Assembly (NCBI RefSeq): GCF_040095835.1
Contig: NZ_JBBMFT010000008.1
Coordinates: forward strand, 12,044-76,043
Source: Flavonifractor hominis
GTDB taxonomy: Bacteria > Bacillota > Clostridia > Oscillospirales > Oscillospiraceae
Length of the DNA: 64,000 bases
Direction of reading: 5' to 3'
This document shows, piece after piece, positions 1 to 11,728 of the stretch. The notes beneath the pieces are model-generated. The model was not told the origin of the DNA. It saw only the letters and a list, made by a program, of their open reading frames with translations, and made no database searches. The translations under genes were made by a program, and so were the position numbers. The stretch's first letter is position 1. Each line of letters opens with the position of its first letter.

Positions 1-1249
1 AGCGGTTGAGGATATAGGGCTTGACAGAGAGGATCGTGAGCACGGCAAATACGCCGCCGCCGCAGATGAGGGCCAAGGTCGCCCAGTCGCCGGAGCGGAG
101 GTAGGCGATGACCAGGAAGGTCACAAAGAAAATGGCTGCGGTACCGAAGTCGCTCATATAGGCCAGGCAGCCCAGACACAAGCCGGTAAGCAGGATGAAC
201 AGGCCCAGGTTCCGCTTGCGGAAGAGCCGGTCCAGCGTGGCCGCACCGGCAAAGATATAGCAGATCTTGGCAATCTCCGAGGGCTGCACCGACACCCCGC
301 CGATGGTCAGCCAGTTCGCTGCACCGTAGCGGACCTGGGCCAGCAGGGCGGTGAGTCCCAGCAGACCAATGGCCGCCGCTGCCATGAGCCAGCGGATCTG
401 TTTGGCCCGGTCCAGTTCCCGCAGGAAGATCCCCAGCACCAAAAACAGCACCAGCCCCAGCACCACGCAGAGAAACTGCTTGAACAGCGCCGGTGTGTTG
501 GACGAGCAGGTGACGGCCAGAGACAGAGTAGACAGGAAAAAAGCAATGGTCTCCATCTCAAACCCCACCCGCCGCAAAACCCGCAGGGTAAGGTAGTAAA
601 GCCACATCACCGCCGTCAGACACAGGAAGGTCAGGGGGATCATCACGTCAGCCCCCTCCCCCTCGCTGATGATGAGCTGCAGGGCAGTGAGTACCTGAAA
701 TACCGTCAGCAGTACCAGTCCCAGCCAGGGAGAGACTGGCCGGTCCACCTTCCGGCGCTGGCGGCGCTGCGCCTTCTCCTCCGGCGAGAGGGGAAGCAGC
801 ACGGTCTCCACCCCGCCGATACCCAGCACGTCGCCGTACTGTACCGTGGCCTGTCCCTCCACCGGCTTGCCGTTGACCGTCACGCCTCCCTTGGAGCCCA
901 GATCATAGGCCGTCCAGGTGTCATCCTCGGCCCGGATCAGGGCAGCATGCTGCCGGGAGACGACGGGGTAATTCAGAATCACATCCGAGTTGCCTCCCCG
1001 CCCCAGGATGTTCTCCCAGTGGGTCAGGGGCTCCTGAGCCCCGTTTGGCAAGGTGAGATAGGCCCACACCTCCGGCAGGCAGGGCACGGTCAACAGCGAG
1101 CGGATGGTCCGGATAAGAATAAGTAGCGCCAGCACCGGGAAGAGAAAACGCACCGCCGTGGTAAACCAGGCACAGAGCTGGGCATGCTCTCCCATCCAGA
1201 GGGTAAGGGCATCCATCCACTGCTGCGGCAGGGTAAGCAGAGAGTCCAT
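1..1249 (-). CDS. FHA-domain FtsW/RodA/SpoVE-family protein (C-terminus cut by window edge)
   Basis: The SEDS-family polytopic membrane protein is fused to an N-terminal forkhead-associated domain. SEDS proteins polymerise or support peptidoglycan glycan strands together with class B PBPs. The ATG at 1249 opens with MDSLLTLPQQWMDALT. One hydrophobic segment follows near residues 40-60, then an FHA domain (GRGGNSDVILN, VSRQHA, YDLGSKGGVTVNG). After a basic linker come many membrane helices with the family signature GAANWLTIGGVSVQPSEIAK. The frame is still open at base 1, so roughly the last 100-150 residues are missing. An FHA domain suggests the protein binds phosphothreonine and is coupled to a Ser/Thr kinase; that is inference. 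It is transcribed away from yedF, with a TATACT-like -10 at 1282-1287 on this strand. Confidence 0.88.
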   Translation of the reverse strand, partial: MDSLLTLPQQWMDALTLWMGEHAQLCAWFTTAVRFLFPVLALLILIRTIRSLLTVPCLPEVWAYLTLPNGAQEPLTHWENILGRGGNSDVILNYPVVSRQHAALIRAEDDTWTAYDLGSKGGVTVNGKPVEGQATVQYGDVLGIGGVETVLLPLSPEEKAQRRQRRKVDRPVSPWLGLVLLTVFQVLTALQLIISEGEGADVMIPLTFLCLTAVMWLYYLTLRVLRRVGFEMETIAFFLSTLSLAVTCSSNTPALFKQFLCVVLGLVLFLVLGIFLRELDRAKQIRWLMAAAAIGLLGLTALLAQVRYGAANWLTIGGVSVQPSEIAKICYIFAGAATLDRLFRKRNLGLFILLTGLCLGCLAYMSDFGTAAIFFVTFLVIAYLRSGDWATLALICGGGVFAVLTILSVKPYILNR

Positions 1250-1304
1250 CCACCCACCTCCTTTCTTTCTTATCGAGGAGCAGTATAGCACAAGTTTTCC
1301 CGAT

Positions 1305-1339
1305 AAAAAAGCGGAAGCCCGCCCGGCTCCCGCTTTTTT
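1305..1339. terminator. Hairpin with A/T flanks between divergent genes
   Basis: An A6-GCGG-A-GCC stem folds on GGC-T-CCGC-T6 and looks like a bidirectional terminator. It lies between two divergent genes and upstream of both likely promoters, so it ends neither. It could act as an insulator or be a leftover of a lost gene. Confidence 0.5.
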
Positions 1340-1375
1340 CACAAATTCTTCATACTTTTGTCCCGTAAAACCTGC

Positions 1376-1404
1376 TTGTTCAGACTCTCGCCCGGCGGTA
1401 TAAT
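1376..1404 (+). promoter_or_regulatory. Probable sigma-A promoter of yedF
   Basis: A perfect TATAAT at 1399-1404 is preceded by a weak TTGTTC -35 with a 17-nt spacer. The yedF start lies 26 nt downstream with AAAGGA as ribosome-binding site. Confidence 0.6.
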
Positions 1405-1429
1405 AAGGAAAAACAAAGGATGTGATCCC

Positions 1430-2026
1430 ATGTCTCAGATCATCGATGCCAAGGGCAAGCCATGCCCCACCCCTGTACTGATGGCCAAAGGGGCCATTAC
1501 CGCCGGTGAGAGCGCTTTCACTGTTTTGGTGGACAATCCCACCGCGGTGGAAAATCTCAAACGTCTGGCGGGCAATCAGGGGTTTACCGCCGCAGTCTCC
1601 CAGGCAGAGGGGGGCTACTCAGTGGCCTTCTCCCGCACCGGCTGTGTCTCCTGTGAGCAGGCCGTCTCCGCTCCCCTGCCCGTCCCCGGTACGGACTGGG
1701 CCGTATTTGTGGGGCGGGACACCGTGGGCGACGGCGACCGGGAGCTTGGGACCAACCTGATGCGCATGTTTTTCTACACCCTGAGTCAGAGCGACGATAA
1801 GCCCGGCGCGGTGCTCTTTATGAACGCCGGGGTCAAGCTGCCCACCCTGGACGAGCAGGTGGCCGAGCATCTGAAGGCCCTGACCCAGGCCGGTACGGAA
1901 ATTCTGGTGTGCGGCACATGTCTAAATTTCTACGGTCTCACCGACCAGCTGAAGGTGGGCACCGTGAGCAACATGTACGACATCGTCACCCGGATGCAGC
2001 GGGCCGGAAAGGTGCTCAGCCTGTAA
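1430..2026 (+). CDS. yedF: YedF, sulfurtransferase-like selenium-metabolism protein
   Basis: The 198-residue protein has an N-terminal TusA/SirA-like domain with the Cys-Pro motif in IDAKGKPCPTPVLMAKGAI, and a C-terminal DsrE-like domain (MFFYTLSQSDDKPGAVLFMNAGVKL, VCGTCLNFYGL). Firmicute YedF proteins of this build accompany selenium-dependent molybdenum hydroxylase genes and are thought to pass persulfide or selenide sulfur/selenium between partners. The ATG at 1430 is chosen over an upstream in-frame start because AAAGGA lies at the right distance and the TusA domain starts there. It overlaps the next gene by one base (TAATG), which points to translational coupling. Confidence 0.88.
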   Translation: MSQIIDAKGKPCPTPVLMAKGAITAGESAFTVLVDNPTAVENLKRLAGNQGFTAAVSQAEGGYSVAFSRTGCVSCEQAVSAPLPVPGTDWAVFVGRDTVGDGDRELGTNLMRMFFYTLSQSDDKPGAVLFMNAGVKLPTLDEQVAEHLKALTQAGTEILVCGTCLNFYGLTDQLKVGTVSNMYDIVTRMQRAGKVLSL

Positions 2027-2286
2027 TGGACTACGCCCTCATCACCTTTGCCTCCACCTATGGGGCCATCTATGCCCAAAAGCTGCTGGCCCCGGTGGCG
2101 CCGGTGCAGGTCATGCCCGTGCTGCGGGAGATCTCCCTGGGCTGCGGCATGGCGGTGCGCCTGCATCCGGAGGACCTGCCCGCCGTCCGGGCCGCCATGA
2201 CCGGCTCCCAGCTCAAGCCGGAGGAGTACGCCTTTTATGCCGTCACCGGCACGGGAGAAACCCTGCAGGCCGACCGGCTGACTTAA
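2026..2286 (+). CDS. DUF3343 (putative Se/S carrier-like) protein
   Basis: The 86-residue protein begins MDYALITFASTYGAIYAQKLL and contains PVLREISLGCGMAVRL, whose single Cys in a LGCG context is typical of DUF3343. The family is found next to yedF and is proposed to bind or carry selenium or sulfur. Its ATG shares a base with the yedF stop codon. The stop overlaps the end of the opposing small membrane gene by four bases. Confidence 0.82.
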   Translation: MDYALITFASTYGAIYAQKLLAPVAPVQVMPVLREISLGCGMAVRLHPEDLPAVRAAMTGSQLKPEEYAFYAVTGTGETLQADRLT

Positions 2287-2522
2287 AACAGCCAACCCAG
2301 CAGCAGCGACAGGGCAAACGCGGCGATGGCAGGTATAAAATTTTCTCCCCGTACCGGCTTTTCAAACAGGGCCCGGAGCAGCAGCACCACTCCCGCTACC
2401 CGCAGCAGCCAAGGCAGCAGGCCCATCAGCAGCAGAAACGGCAGGCCGATGATAGCCAGCACCACAGGGATCAGCACCACTACCACCAGACAGATGATAC
2501 ACAATGTCAGCAAGGTAACCAT
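2283..2522 (-). CDS. Small hydrophobic membrane protein, unrecognised
   Basis: The 79-residue protein is almost entirely hydrophobic, with two or three predicted membrane helices (residues about 3-27, 28-50 and 60-79) and a short charged stretch FEKPVRGEN between the last two. A strong ribosome-binding site (AAAGGAGG) precedes the ATG. No family is recognised. It converges on DUF3343 and the stop codons overlap. Confidence 0.6.
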   Translation of the reverse strand: MVTLLTLCIICLVVVVLIPVVLAIIGLPFLLLMGLLPWLLRVAGVVLLLRALFEKPVRGENFIPAIAAFALSLLLGWLF

Positions 2523-2600
2523 GTCTCTTCCTCCTTTGTGGTATCAGCTTACCACGCGGCAGGTAAAAGCGTCCTGAAGGGATGCTTAAAATCCCATGAA

Positions 2601-2630
2601 AAACGCCCGGCGCATCCGCGCCGGGCGTTT
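2601..2630 (-). terminator. Terminator of the secA-purL operon
   Basis: A perfect 13-bp stem (AAACGCCCGGCGC / GCGCCGGGCGTTT) with a 4-nt loop and a U tract on the minus strand starts 10 nt beyond the purL stop. Confidence 0.85.
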
Positions 2631-2640
2631 GTTCTGCCGT

Positions 2641-5600
2641 TTACCGGAAGTACTCCGCGCCGCTCTCCAGCAGAGGCTGGTGCTTGTCGCCGGGGATGTT
2701 GATCCCCACGAAGGGGCCCCGCCGCTCCGAATGGCCCATCTTGCCAAAGACCCGGCCGTCGGGGGAGAAGATACCCTCGATGGCACACAGCGAACCGTTG
2801 GGGTTGACATCGATGTCCATGGAGGGCACGCCCGCTGCGTCCACATACTGGGTGGCCACCTGGCCGTGGGCGATCAGGCGCTCCAGCTCCGCCTGGGGCG
2901 CCACAAAGCGCCCCTCGCCGTGGGAGATGGGGATGGCATGCAGGTCACCCACCCGGCTTTTGAGCATCCAGGGGGAGTTGACACTGGCCACCCGGGTGGT
3001 GACATACCGGCTCTGGTGGCGGCCAATGGTGTTGTAGGTCAGGGTGGGGCAGTGCTCGTCCATATCCCGGATCTCACCATAGGGCACCAGGCCCAGCTTG
3101 ATGAGAGCCTGGAAGCCGTTGCAGATGCCCAGCATCAGACCATCCCGGTTCTTAAGCAGGTCGTGGACCGCGTCGGCAATGCGGGGATTGCGGAAGAAGG
3201 AGCAAATGAACTTGGCCGAACCGTCAGGCTCGTCACCGCCGGAGAAGCCGCCGGGGATGAAGAGGATCTGGGCGTTCCGGATGGCGCCCTCCAACTCCAC
3301 GGTGGACTGGCGCAGATCGTCGGCCGTCAGGTTGCGGATGTTCACCGTCTCGGCCGTCATACCCGCCCGCAGGCAGGCCCGGACCGAATCATACTCGCAG
3401 TTGGTGCCCGGGAACACAGGGATGACCACCCGTGGACGGGCCACCTTGGACTTGCACACGGCGGGGGAACGCTTGTCCCAGGAGATGGGCTCCACCGCAG
3501 CGGTCTTGCCCGCCCGGGTGGGATACACGTCCTCCAGCACCCCTTCGTTGAGGCGCAGCAGCTCATCTACGGTAGCCCGGTCGTCTCCCAGGACGATCAC
3601 CGGCTCGGCGGTGGTGCGGCCAATGCGCATGCCCTCGCTGCGCTCTCCACTCAGCTCGGCCACGATGGCGCCGGGGCAGGAGGCATACCAGTCCAGCTCC
3701 ACACCGGCATCGGCGTCAAAGCCTACGCTGTTGCCGAAAGACATCTGCATCACAGCCTCGGCCGCGCCGTTCTCCACGGCCCAGGCTGCCCGCACCACGC
3801 CCTCCCGGCGGAGGGCCTGCAGCTGCTTCCAGCCCTCCACACCGCGGAATAGGTACACCGGGTCTCCCGCCGCCTTGAATTCGGGGGAGAGCACCGCATC
3901 GGCCTCCACCGGTGCGATGGCAAAGGAGATGAGGGTGGGGGGCACATCCAGGTCCAGGAAGGTTCCGGACATGGAATCCTTGCCGCCAATAGCGGCCGCC
4001 CCCAGCTCCAGCTGGGCATCCAGAGCGCCCAGCAGAGCGGCAAAGGGCTTGCCCCAGCGCTCAGGCTCCTGGCGCAGCTTCTCAAAGAACTCCTGGAGGG
4101 TCAGATAGGCCTTTTCATAGTCGGCGCCAGCCGCCACCAGCTTGGCCACCGAGGTATATACCGCGCTGTGCGCGCCGACATAGGGGTCGGCGGACAGCTG
4201 GTCGGGATCGCAGCCCCAGGCCATGACGCTGGCCTGGGCAGTCTCCTGATTGGGCTCTACGGGGAAGAGGGCCGCCATGGCCTGGGCCGGAGTGCGCTGG
4301 GTAGCTCCGCCGAAGGGCATGAGCACGCTGCCCGCGCCGATGGAGCCGTCGAACCGCTCGGTGAGACCACGGCGGGAGGCGGACTTCAGGCTACCGGCCA
4401 TCTCCCGCAGGGAGTGGGCCGGACGGGCCTGTGTCCGGGTGGGGCAGGCCACCTTCACCTGGGCGTGCTTTACCGCGCCGTTGGTGTTCAGGAAGGCCCG
4501 GGACAGGTTGGCTACGGTCTGGCCCCGCCAGGTCATGACCATCCGGGGGCTCTCGGTGACAGTAGCCACCGGGTAAGCCTCCAGGTTCTCGATGGAGGCA
4601 AAGTTCATCAGAGCCTGGGCGTCCTCCGGCGCCACCACCACGGCCATGCGCTCCTGAGACTCGGAGATGGCGATCTCAGTGCCATCCAGGCCGTCATACT
4701 TCTTGCGCACCGCGTCCAGATCGATGGACAGGCCGTCGGCCAACTCACCGATGGCCACGCTGACGCCGCCGGCGCCAAAGTCGTTGCACCGCTTAATGAG
4801 GCGGGTCACGTTGGGGTTGCGGAACAGCCGCTGGAGCTTGCGCTCCTCAGGAGCGTTGCCCTTCTGCACCTCGCTGGCCATGGTATCCAGGCTGGCCTTG
4901 TTGTGGCTCTTGGAAGAGCCGGTAGCGCCGCCGATGCCGTCCCGGCCGGTGCGGCCGCCCAGCAGGATGACCACGTCGCCGGGTGCAGGGGTCTCACGGC
5001 GCACATGATCGGCAGGGGCGGCCCCCACCACCGCGCCGCACTCCAGGTGCTTGGCGATGTATCCCTCATGGTAAAGCTCGGCTACGTGGCCGGTGGCCAG
5101 GCCGATCTGGTTGCCGTAAGAGGAGTAGCCCGCTGCCGCAGTCTGGGCGATTTTGCGCTGGGGCAGCTTTCCTTCCAGCGTCTGGTCCACCGGCACCCGC
5201 GGATCGCCGCAGCCGGTGAGGCGCATGGCCTGGTGAACATACACCCGGCCGGACAGGGGATCGCGGATACACCCGCCGATGCAGGTGGCAGCGCCGCCGA
5301 AGGGCTCAATTTCGGTGGGGTGGTTGTGGGTCTCGTTCTTGAACATCAAAAGCCAGTCCTGCTCCCGTCCGTCCACCAGGGCGGGCACATGGATGGAGCA
5401 GGCATTGATCTCCTCGCTCTCATCCAGCTCGGGCAGCAGGCCGCGTTTTTTCAGGGTTTTGGCTCCGATGGTGGCAATGTCCATCAGAGTCTGAGGCCGC
5501 CGGGCGGCCTTCTCTTCGCCGTACACCTCCACCCGGGCAGCCAGGTAGCGCTCATAAGCGGCCTGGACGGCCGGATCCGCAATCTCCACCTGATCCAGAT

Positions 5601-6306
5601 GGGTGGAGAAGGTGGTGTGGCGGCAGTGGTCAGACCAGTAGGTATCCACCACCCGCACCTCGGTCAGAGTGGGGTCCCGCTTCTCCTCATCCCGGAAATA
5701 GCTCTGCAGGAAGGTCAGGTCGGCCAGGTCCATGGCCAGACCGTACTGGCCCAGCATCTGCTCCAGCTGCGCCTGGTCCAGGGTGGTAAAGCCCTCCAGC
5801 ACGGGCACCGCATCCGGCACGGGGTAATCCTGCTGCAGGGTCTCCGGCTTGTCCAGGGTAGCTTCACGGCTCTCCACGGGGTTGATCAGATAGCCCCGGG
5901 CCTTATTCACCTGACTCTGATCCAGGGTCCCCTCCAGAACATAGACGGTAGCCGCACGGACGGTGGGCCGTTCTCCGCCGGTCATCATCTGGATGCACTG
6001 GGCGCAGGAGTCGGCCCGCTGGTCATACTGACCAGGCAGCGCCTCCACCGCCAGCAAAGTGTGCGCCCCCTCCGGGTCTGGCATGGTCTCGTCCCAGATG
6101 TCATCCACCTGAGGCTCGGACAGGATGGTCGTACGGGCGGCCTGGTAGACCTCCCGGTCCACACCTTCCACATCGTAGCGCCGCAACACCCGAATACCGG
6201 TCAGGCCGGTCAGGCCCAGGGTGTGGTGCAGCTCGGTGAACAGATGCTCTGCCTCTACGGCAAAGCCGGGCTTTTTCTCCACAAAACAGCGAAATACGTA
6301 ACCCAT
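2641..6306 (-). CDS. purL: Phosphoribosylformylglycinamidine synthase, single-chain type
   Basis: This enzyme converts FGAR, ATP and glutamine to FGAM in de novo purine synthesis. The 1221-residue chain carries both the synthase halves and the glutaminase. FKNETHNHPTEIEPFGGAAT near residue 321 is the ATP/FGAR-binding signature. The C-terminal class I amidotransferase has PVFPGTNCEYD, the nucleophile loop GICNGFQAL (Cys near 1062) and ISHGEGRF (His near 1125). The start is set at MGYVFRCFVEKKPG with GGGGAG upstream; longer in-frame starts lie in the upstream gene. It is the last gene of the secA-pgeF-lipoprotein-purL run, 20 nt after its neighbour. Confidence 0.95.
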   Translation of the reverse strand: MGYVFRCFVEKKPGFAVEAEHLFTELHHTLGLTGLTGIRVLRRYDVEGVDREVYQAARTTILSEPQVDDIWDETMPDPEGAHTLLAVEALPGQYDQRADSCAQCIQMMTGGERPTVRAATVYVLEGTLDQSQVNKARGYLINPVESREATLDKPETLQQDYPVPDAVPVLEGFTTLDQAQLEQMLGQYGLAMDLADLTFLQSYFRDEEKRDPTLTEVRVVDTYWSDHCRHTTFSTHLDQVEIADPAVQAAYERYLAARVEVYGEEKAARRPQTLMDIATIGAKTLKKRGLLPELDESEEINACSIHVPALVDGREQDWLLMFKNETHNHPTEIEPFGGAATCIGGCIRDPLSGRVYVHQAMRLTGCGDPRVPVDQTLEGKLPQRKIAQTAAAGYSSYGNQIGLATGHVAELYHEGYIAKHLECGAVVGAAPADHVRRETPAPGDVVILLGGRTGRDGIGGATGSSKSHNKASLDTMASEVQKGNAPEERKLQRLFRNPNVTRLIKRCNDFGAGGVSVAIGELADGLSIDLDAVRKKYDGLDGTEIAISESQERMAVVVAPEDAQALMNFASIENLEAYPVATVTESPRMVMTWRGQTVANLSRAFLNTNGAVKHAQVKVACPTRTQARPAHSLREMAGSLKSASRRGLTERFDGSIGAGSVLMPFGGATQRTPAQAMAALFPVEPNQETAQASVMAWGCDPDQLSADPYVGAHSAVYTSVAKLVAAGADYEKAYLTLQEFFEKLRQEPERWGKPFAALLGALDAQLELGAAAIGGKDSMSGTFLDLDVPPTLISFAIAPVEADAVLSPEFKAAGDPVYLFRGVEGWKQLQALRREGVVRAAWAVENGAAEAVMQMSFGNSVGFDADAGVELDWYASCPGAIVAELSGERSEGMRIGRTTAEPVIVLGDDRATVDELLRLNEGVLEDVYPTRAGKTAAVEPISWDKRSPAVCKSKVARPRVVIPVFPGTNCEYDSVRACLRAGMTAETVNIRNLTADDLRQSTVELEGAIRNAQILFIPGGFSGGDEPDGSAKFICSFFRNPRIADAVHDLLKNRDGLMLGICNGFQALIKLGLVPYGEIRDMDEHCPTLTYNTIGRHQSRYVTTRVASVNSPWMLKSRVGDLHAIPISHGEGRFVAPQAELERLIAHGQVATQYVDAAGVPSMDIDVNPNGSLCAIEGIFSPDGRVFGKMGHSERRGPFVGINIPGDKHQPLLESGAEYFR

Positions 6307-6326
6307 TCTCGTTCTCCCCACTCTCT

Positions 6327-7865
6327 TTAGACTAAGTTCCAGTCGGCAAAGCCGTAGAATATATTCTGCTGGGTAGGCGTCATTCCTGAGATCTGGCTCC
6401 ACTGGGTAAGCACCGATCCGTTTTTGAAGCAGAGCACCGCGAAGGGCGGCTCCTCCATAAGGCGCGCATACAGCCGCCGCCCTGCCAGATCCCGCCCCTG
6501 CCCGGAGGCTATCCGGAAGGCCTCCAGCAGGCTGGACGCTTCGGTATCCTGATATTTTCCGTAATTCAATGTCCCATTCGGCGTGATAAGTGCGGTCAGA
6601 TCGAAGTCGGCGGTCAGGCGCACTTCTCCCAGATAGAGATCAAACTCCCCCTTCTGCAGGGCCTGGAGGTAATCCGCCCAGGCCAGGGCCTTCACCTCTA
6701 CCGCGATTCCCTCCTGGCCCAATCCATCGGCCAGGTGCTGGGCCACCGCCAGGCGGTCGGCGTTGCCTGTGGGTACCACCAGGGTGAGCGCCAGTGTCTC
6801 TCCGCTCTTTCGCCAGCCGTCCCCCGACTGGCTCCAGCCCGCTTCACTTAAGGTCTGGGTCAGCATCTGGGGCGAGTACTCCAGCGTCTCCACCAGATCC
6901 TCCGGATAGTAGGCACTAGCCGGCGAAATGGGCAGCGCAGCGGACCAGGCGTGGCGGGAGAGCAACACCGTAGCCACCGCCGAGCGGTCAAAGCCCCACT
7001 GCAGCGCCCGGCGTACTCCGCTGTCCCGACAGGGGCCCTTCTGGGTATTAAAGCCTACATACAGCATATTGCTGGTCGGATAATCCACCGTATCAAAGGA
7101 TCCCGAAAAGCCCAGTGCATTGGTCCCGGTCAGATCCGTGGCCACCAGGGCAATATCTCTGGTATCAAAGGCATGGATAAGGTCGTCCGCCTCCTGGATG
7201 CTGCGTAAAGGGATGGACTGCTTGGGCAGGTCCTTTCCCTGCCACCAGTCTGTCCGGGCCGTGAGGGCCAGGGTCTCCCCTTCCCCCGTGAGCACATAGG
7301 GTCCCGTTCCCAAGGGGTTCCCCCCCGTCTCCTTTACAATTGGAATATCCAGCAAAGAAGGCAGCGCCCCATTGGCCCGGCGGAGAACCACCTGTACCTG
7401 AGAGCCCTCTCCCGTCACACTCTGCACATCTGCCAAGCGGTTGGCATACAGCTGGCTGGTGCGTGCCAGGTTCAGGCTGGCCGCCACTTCCGCTCCAGTG
7501 AGGGCACTGCCGTCGGAGAAGGTAACGCCACTCTGCAGCACAAACGTCCAGGTAAGTCCATCCTCCGACACGGTATACGACTGGCACAGCTGCTGCTGCA
7601 CCTGGAAGCTCTGGTCCAGGGCAAACAGGCCTTCATAGAGCAGTCCACCCAAATCCAGGTTGGTCCTGTTGGTGCCGGTGATGGGGTGAAATCCCGCATC
7701 GGGATAGCAGGCCAAAGCAAATTCGGCCGCCTCCGGCGCCGGTTGGGCGCTGGGGGCGGCCGTAAGTTCCGGCGAGGGGGTGGGCGCCGCTTCCTCCCCA
7801 CAGGCCGTCAGCACCGCTACCATAGCCAATGCCAGCAGCAGCGCGATCCATCGTCTTCTCCTCAT
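6327..7865 (-). CDS. Extracellular solute-binding lipoprotein, family 5 (peptide/nickel type)
   Basis: The 512-residue lipoprotein has a signal MRRRRWIALLLALAMVAVLTAC with a lipobox Cys at position 22, then a Pro/Ala linker. The body fits SBP family 5: GGLLYEGLFALDQSFQVQ, TWTFVLQSGVTFSDGSALTGAEVAASL, and the C-terminal lobe with DLYLGEVRLTADFDLTALI. These proteins capture oligopeptides or similar ligands for ABC permeases. No permease or ATPase gene adjoins it, so it is an orphan binding protein. Its ATG overlaps the pgeF stop by four bases. Confidence 0.88.
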   Translation of the reverse strand: MRRRRWIALLLALAMVAVLTACGEEAAPTPSPELTAAPSAQPAPEAAEFALACYPDAGFHPITGTNRTNLDLGGLLYEGLFALDQSFQVQQQLCQSYTVSEDGLTWTFVLQSGVTFSDGSALTGAEVAASLNLARTSQLYANRLADVQSVTGEGSQVQVVLRRANGALPSLLDIPIVKETGGNPLGTGPYVLTGEGETLALTARTDWWQGKDLPKQSIPLRSIQEADDLIHAFDTRDIALVATDLTGTNALGFSGSFDTVDYPTSNMLYVGFNTQKGPCRDSGVRRALQWGFDRSAVATVLLSRHAWSAALPISPASAYYPEDLVETLEYSPQMLTQTLSEAGWSQSGDGWRKSGETLALTLVVPTGNADRLAVAQHLADGLGQEGIAVEVKALAWADYLQALQKGEFDLYLGEVRLTADFDLTALITPNGTLNYGKYQDTEASSLLEAFRIASGQGRDLAGRRLYARLMEEPPFAVLCFKNGSVLTQWSQISGMTPTQQNIFYGFADWNLV

Positions 7866-8674
7866 GCCAGTGCGATCATGGCGGCCTGGCTTCCCCGCTC
7901 CCCGTGGGTATAGCGATGAGACCAGTATTTTTCCGGCAGGCAGCAGGTGCAGTCCTCCGCCACAGCGATGTGCTCGGGATCCAGGCCCGCCGCCTCCAAC
8001 CGTCTTGCATTGAGTCCCTTCAGATCCACACGGAACTTGCCGGTGGGCAACACCTGAATAAAAGACAGAGCCGCCGCACCCATGGCCTCGGTCATGGCAT
8101 TGGGCACATCCTCGTGGGTCTCAAAGCAGCACTTGGAGATCCCAGGTCCAATGGCCGCCAGGATGTCCATGCGCTGACAGCCATAACACTGGCTCATGCG
8201 CTCCACCGCCCGGGTCACGATGCCCAGAGCGGTACCCCGCCAGCCGGCGTGAACCGCACCCACAACCCGGCGCACCGGGTCATAGAGCAGGATGGGCAGG
8301 CAGTCCGCGGAAAAGACCGTGAGCGTCACCCCGGGGATATCCGTCACCAGTCCGTCCGCCTGCCACGGCTCAGGCTGGTCCAGCCCCACTCCCAAATCAG
8401 CGGCGGTAACGGTGCGCACCGTATCTCCATGGACCTGGCTGGAGCAGACGATCCGTTCGCTCCCCGCGCCGATGGCAGCACAGAAGCGGCGGTAGTTCTC
8501 CCGCACATGGTCCGGGTCGTCTCCCCGGTTCATACTCAGGTTCAGCGTGGCGTAGATCCCCTGGGACACGCCCCCCAACCGGGTGGAAAAGCCGTGTACC
8601 ACACCGCCGGCGGCCTCAAAGCCGTCGGCGGAAAGGTACACCACGCCATTGACGTTGTGTTCGGTGATCTTCAT
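7862..8674 (-). CDS. pgeF: PgeF/YfiH-family multicopper-oxidoreductase-fold protein
   Basis: The 270-residue protein has the family hallmarks SADCLPILLYDPVRRVVGAVHAGWRGTA (metal-site Cys and His), AAIGPGISKCCFE and the C-terminal DCTCCLPEKYWSHRYTHGERG. Members act as a peptidoglycan-precursor editing factor that keeps L-Ser out of the peptide stem, or as purine nucleoside phosphorylase-like enzymes. The start is at MKITEHNVNG. It lies 31 nt after the secA stop and overlaps the lipoprotein start, so it is co-transcribed with both. Confidence 0.9.
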   Translation of the reverse strand: MKITEHNVNGVVYLSADGFEAAGGVVHGFSTRLGGVSQGIYATLNLSMNRGDDPDHVRENYRRFCAAIGAGSERIVCSSQVHGDTVRTVTAADLGVGLDQPEPWQADGLVTDIPGVTLTVFSADCLPILLYDPVRRVVGAVHAGWRGTALGIVTRAVERMSQCYGCQRMDILAAIGPGISKCCFETHEDVPNAMTEAMGAAALSFIQVLPTGKFRVDLKGLNARRLEAAGLDPEHIAVAEDCTCCLPEKYWSHRYTHGERGSQAAMIALA

Positions 8675-8705
8675 GCTCGGAATCCTCCATAGCCTCAGGC
8701 GCCTG

Positions 8706-11453
<2,748 letters not shown>

Positions 11454-11661
11454 GCGTCTTGTTCACCTTTCTTGTTCTGGATCATCCGCGCCCCCAGGCG
11501 CTGGACTTTCAGGTTAATTCAGTTTCCTAGTATACCATATCTACCCCCAATAAAAAAGGGGAAATTGTGAACAAATCCAGTCTTTCGTCCGGAGTCTGTA
11601 TGAAATCCGCTCCTGCCCGGCAGATAATTGAACATAAAAATTTACAAAACGCGTTTTTCCA

Positions 11662-11690
11662 TTTACGGACGAGACGACGGATGGTACAAT
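11662..11690 (+). promoter_or_regulatory. Probable sigma-A promoter of the lipoprotein-rlmD operon
   Basis: TTTACG at 11662-11667 and TACAAT at 11685-11690 are separated by 17 nt. They stand 38 nt before the lipoprotein start in an AT-rich patch. Confidence 0.5.
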
Positions 11691-11728
11691 AACAACATCC
11701 CGATCCACCCCCGCAAAGGAGTTTATGT

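Noticed and set aside
4168..6330. A 720-codon plus-strand frame, and another at 2596-3852
   Set aside because: Both are antisense shadows of purL.
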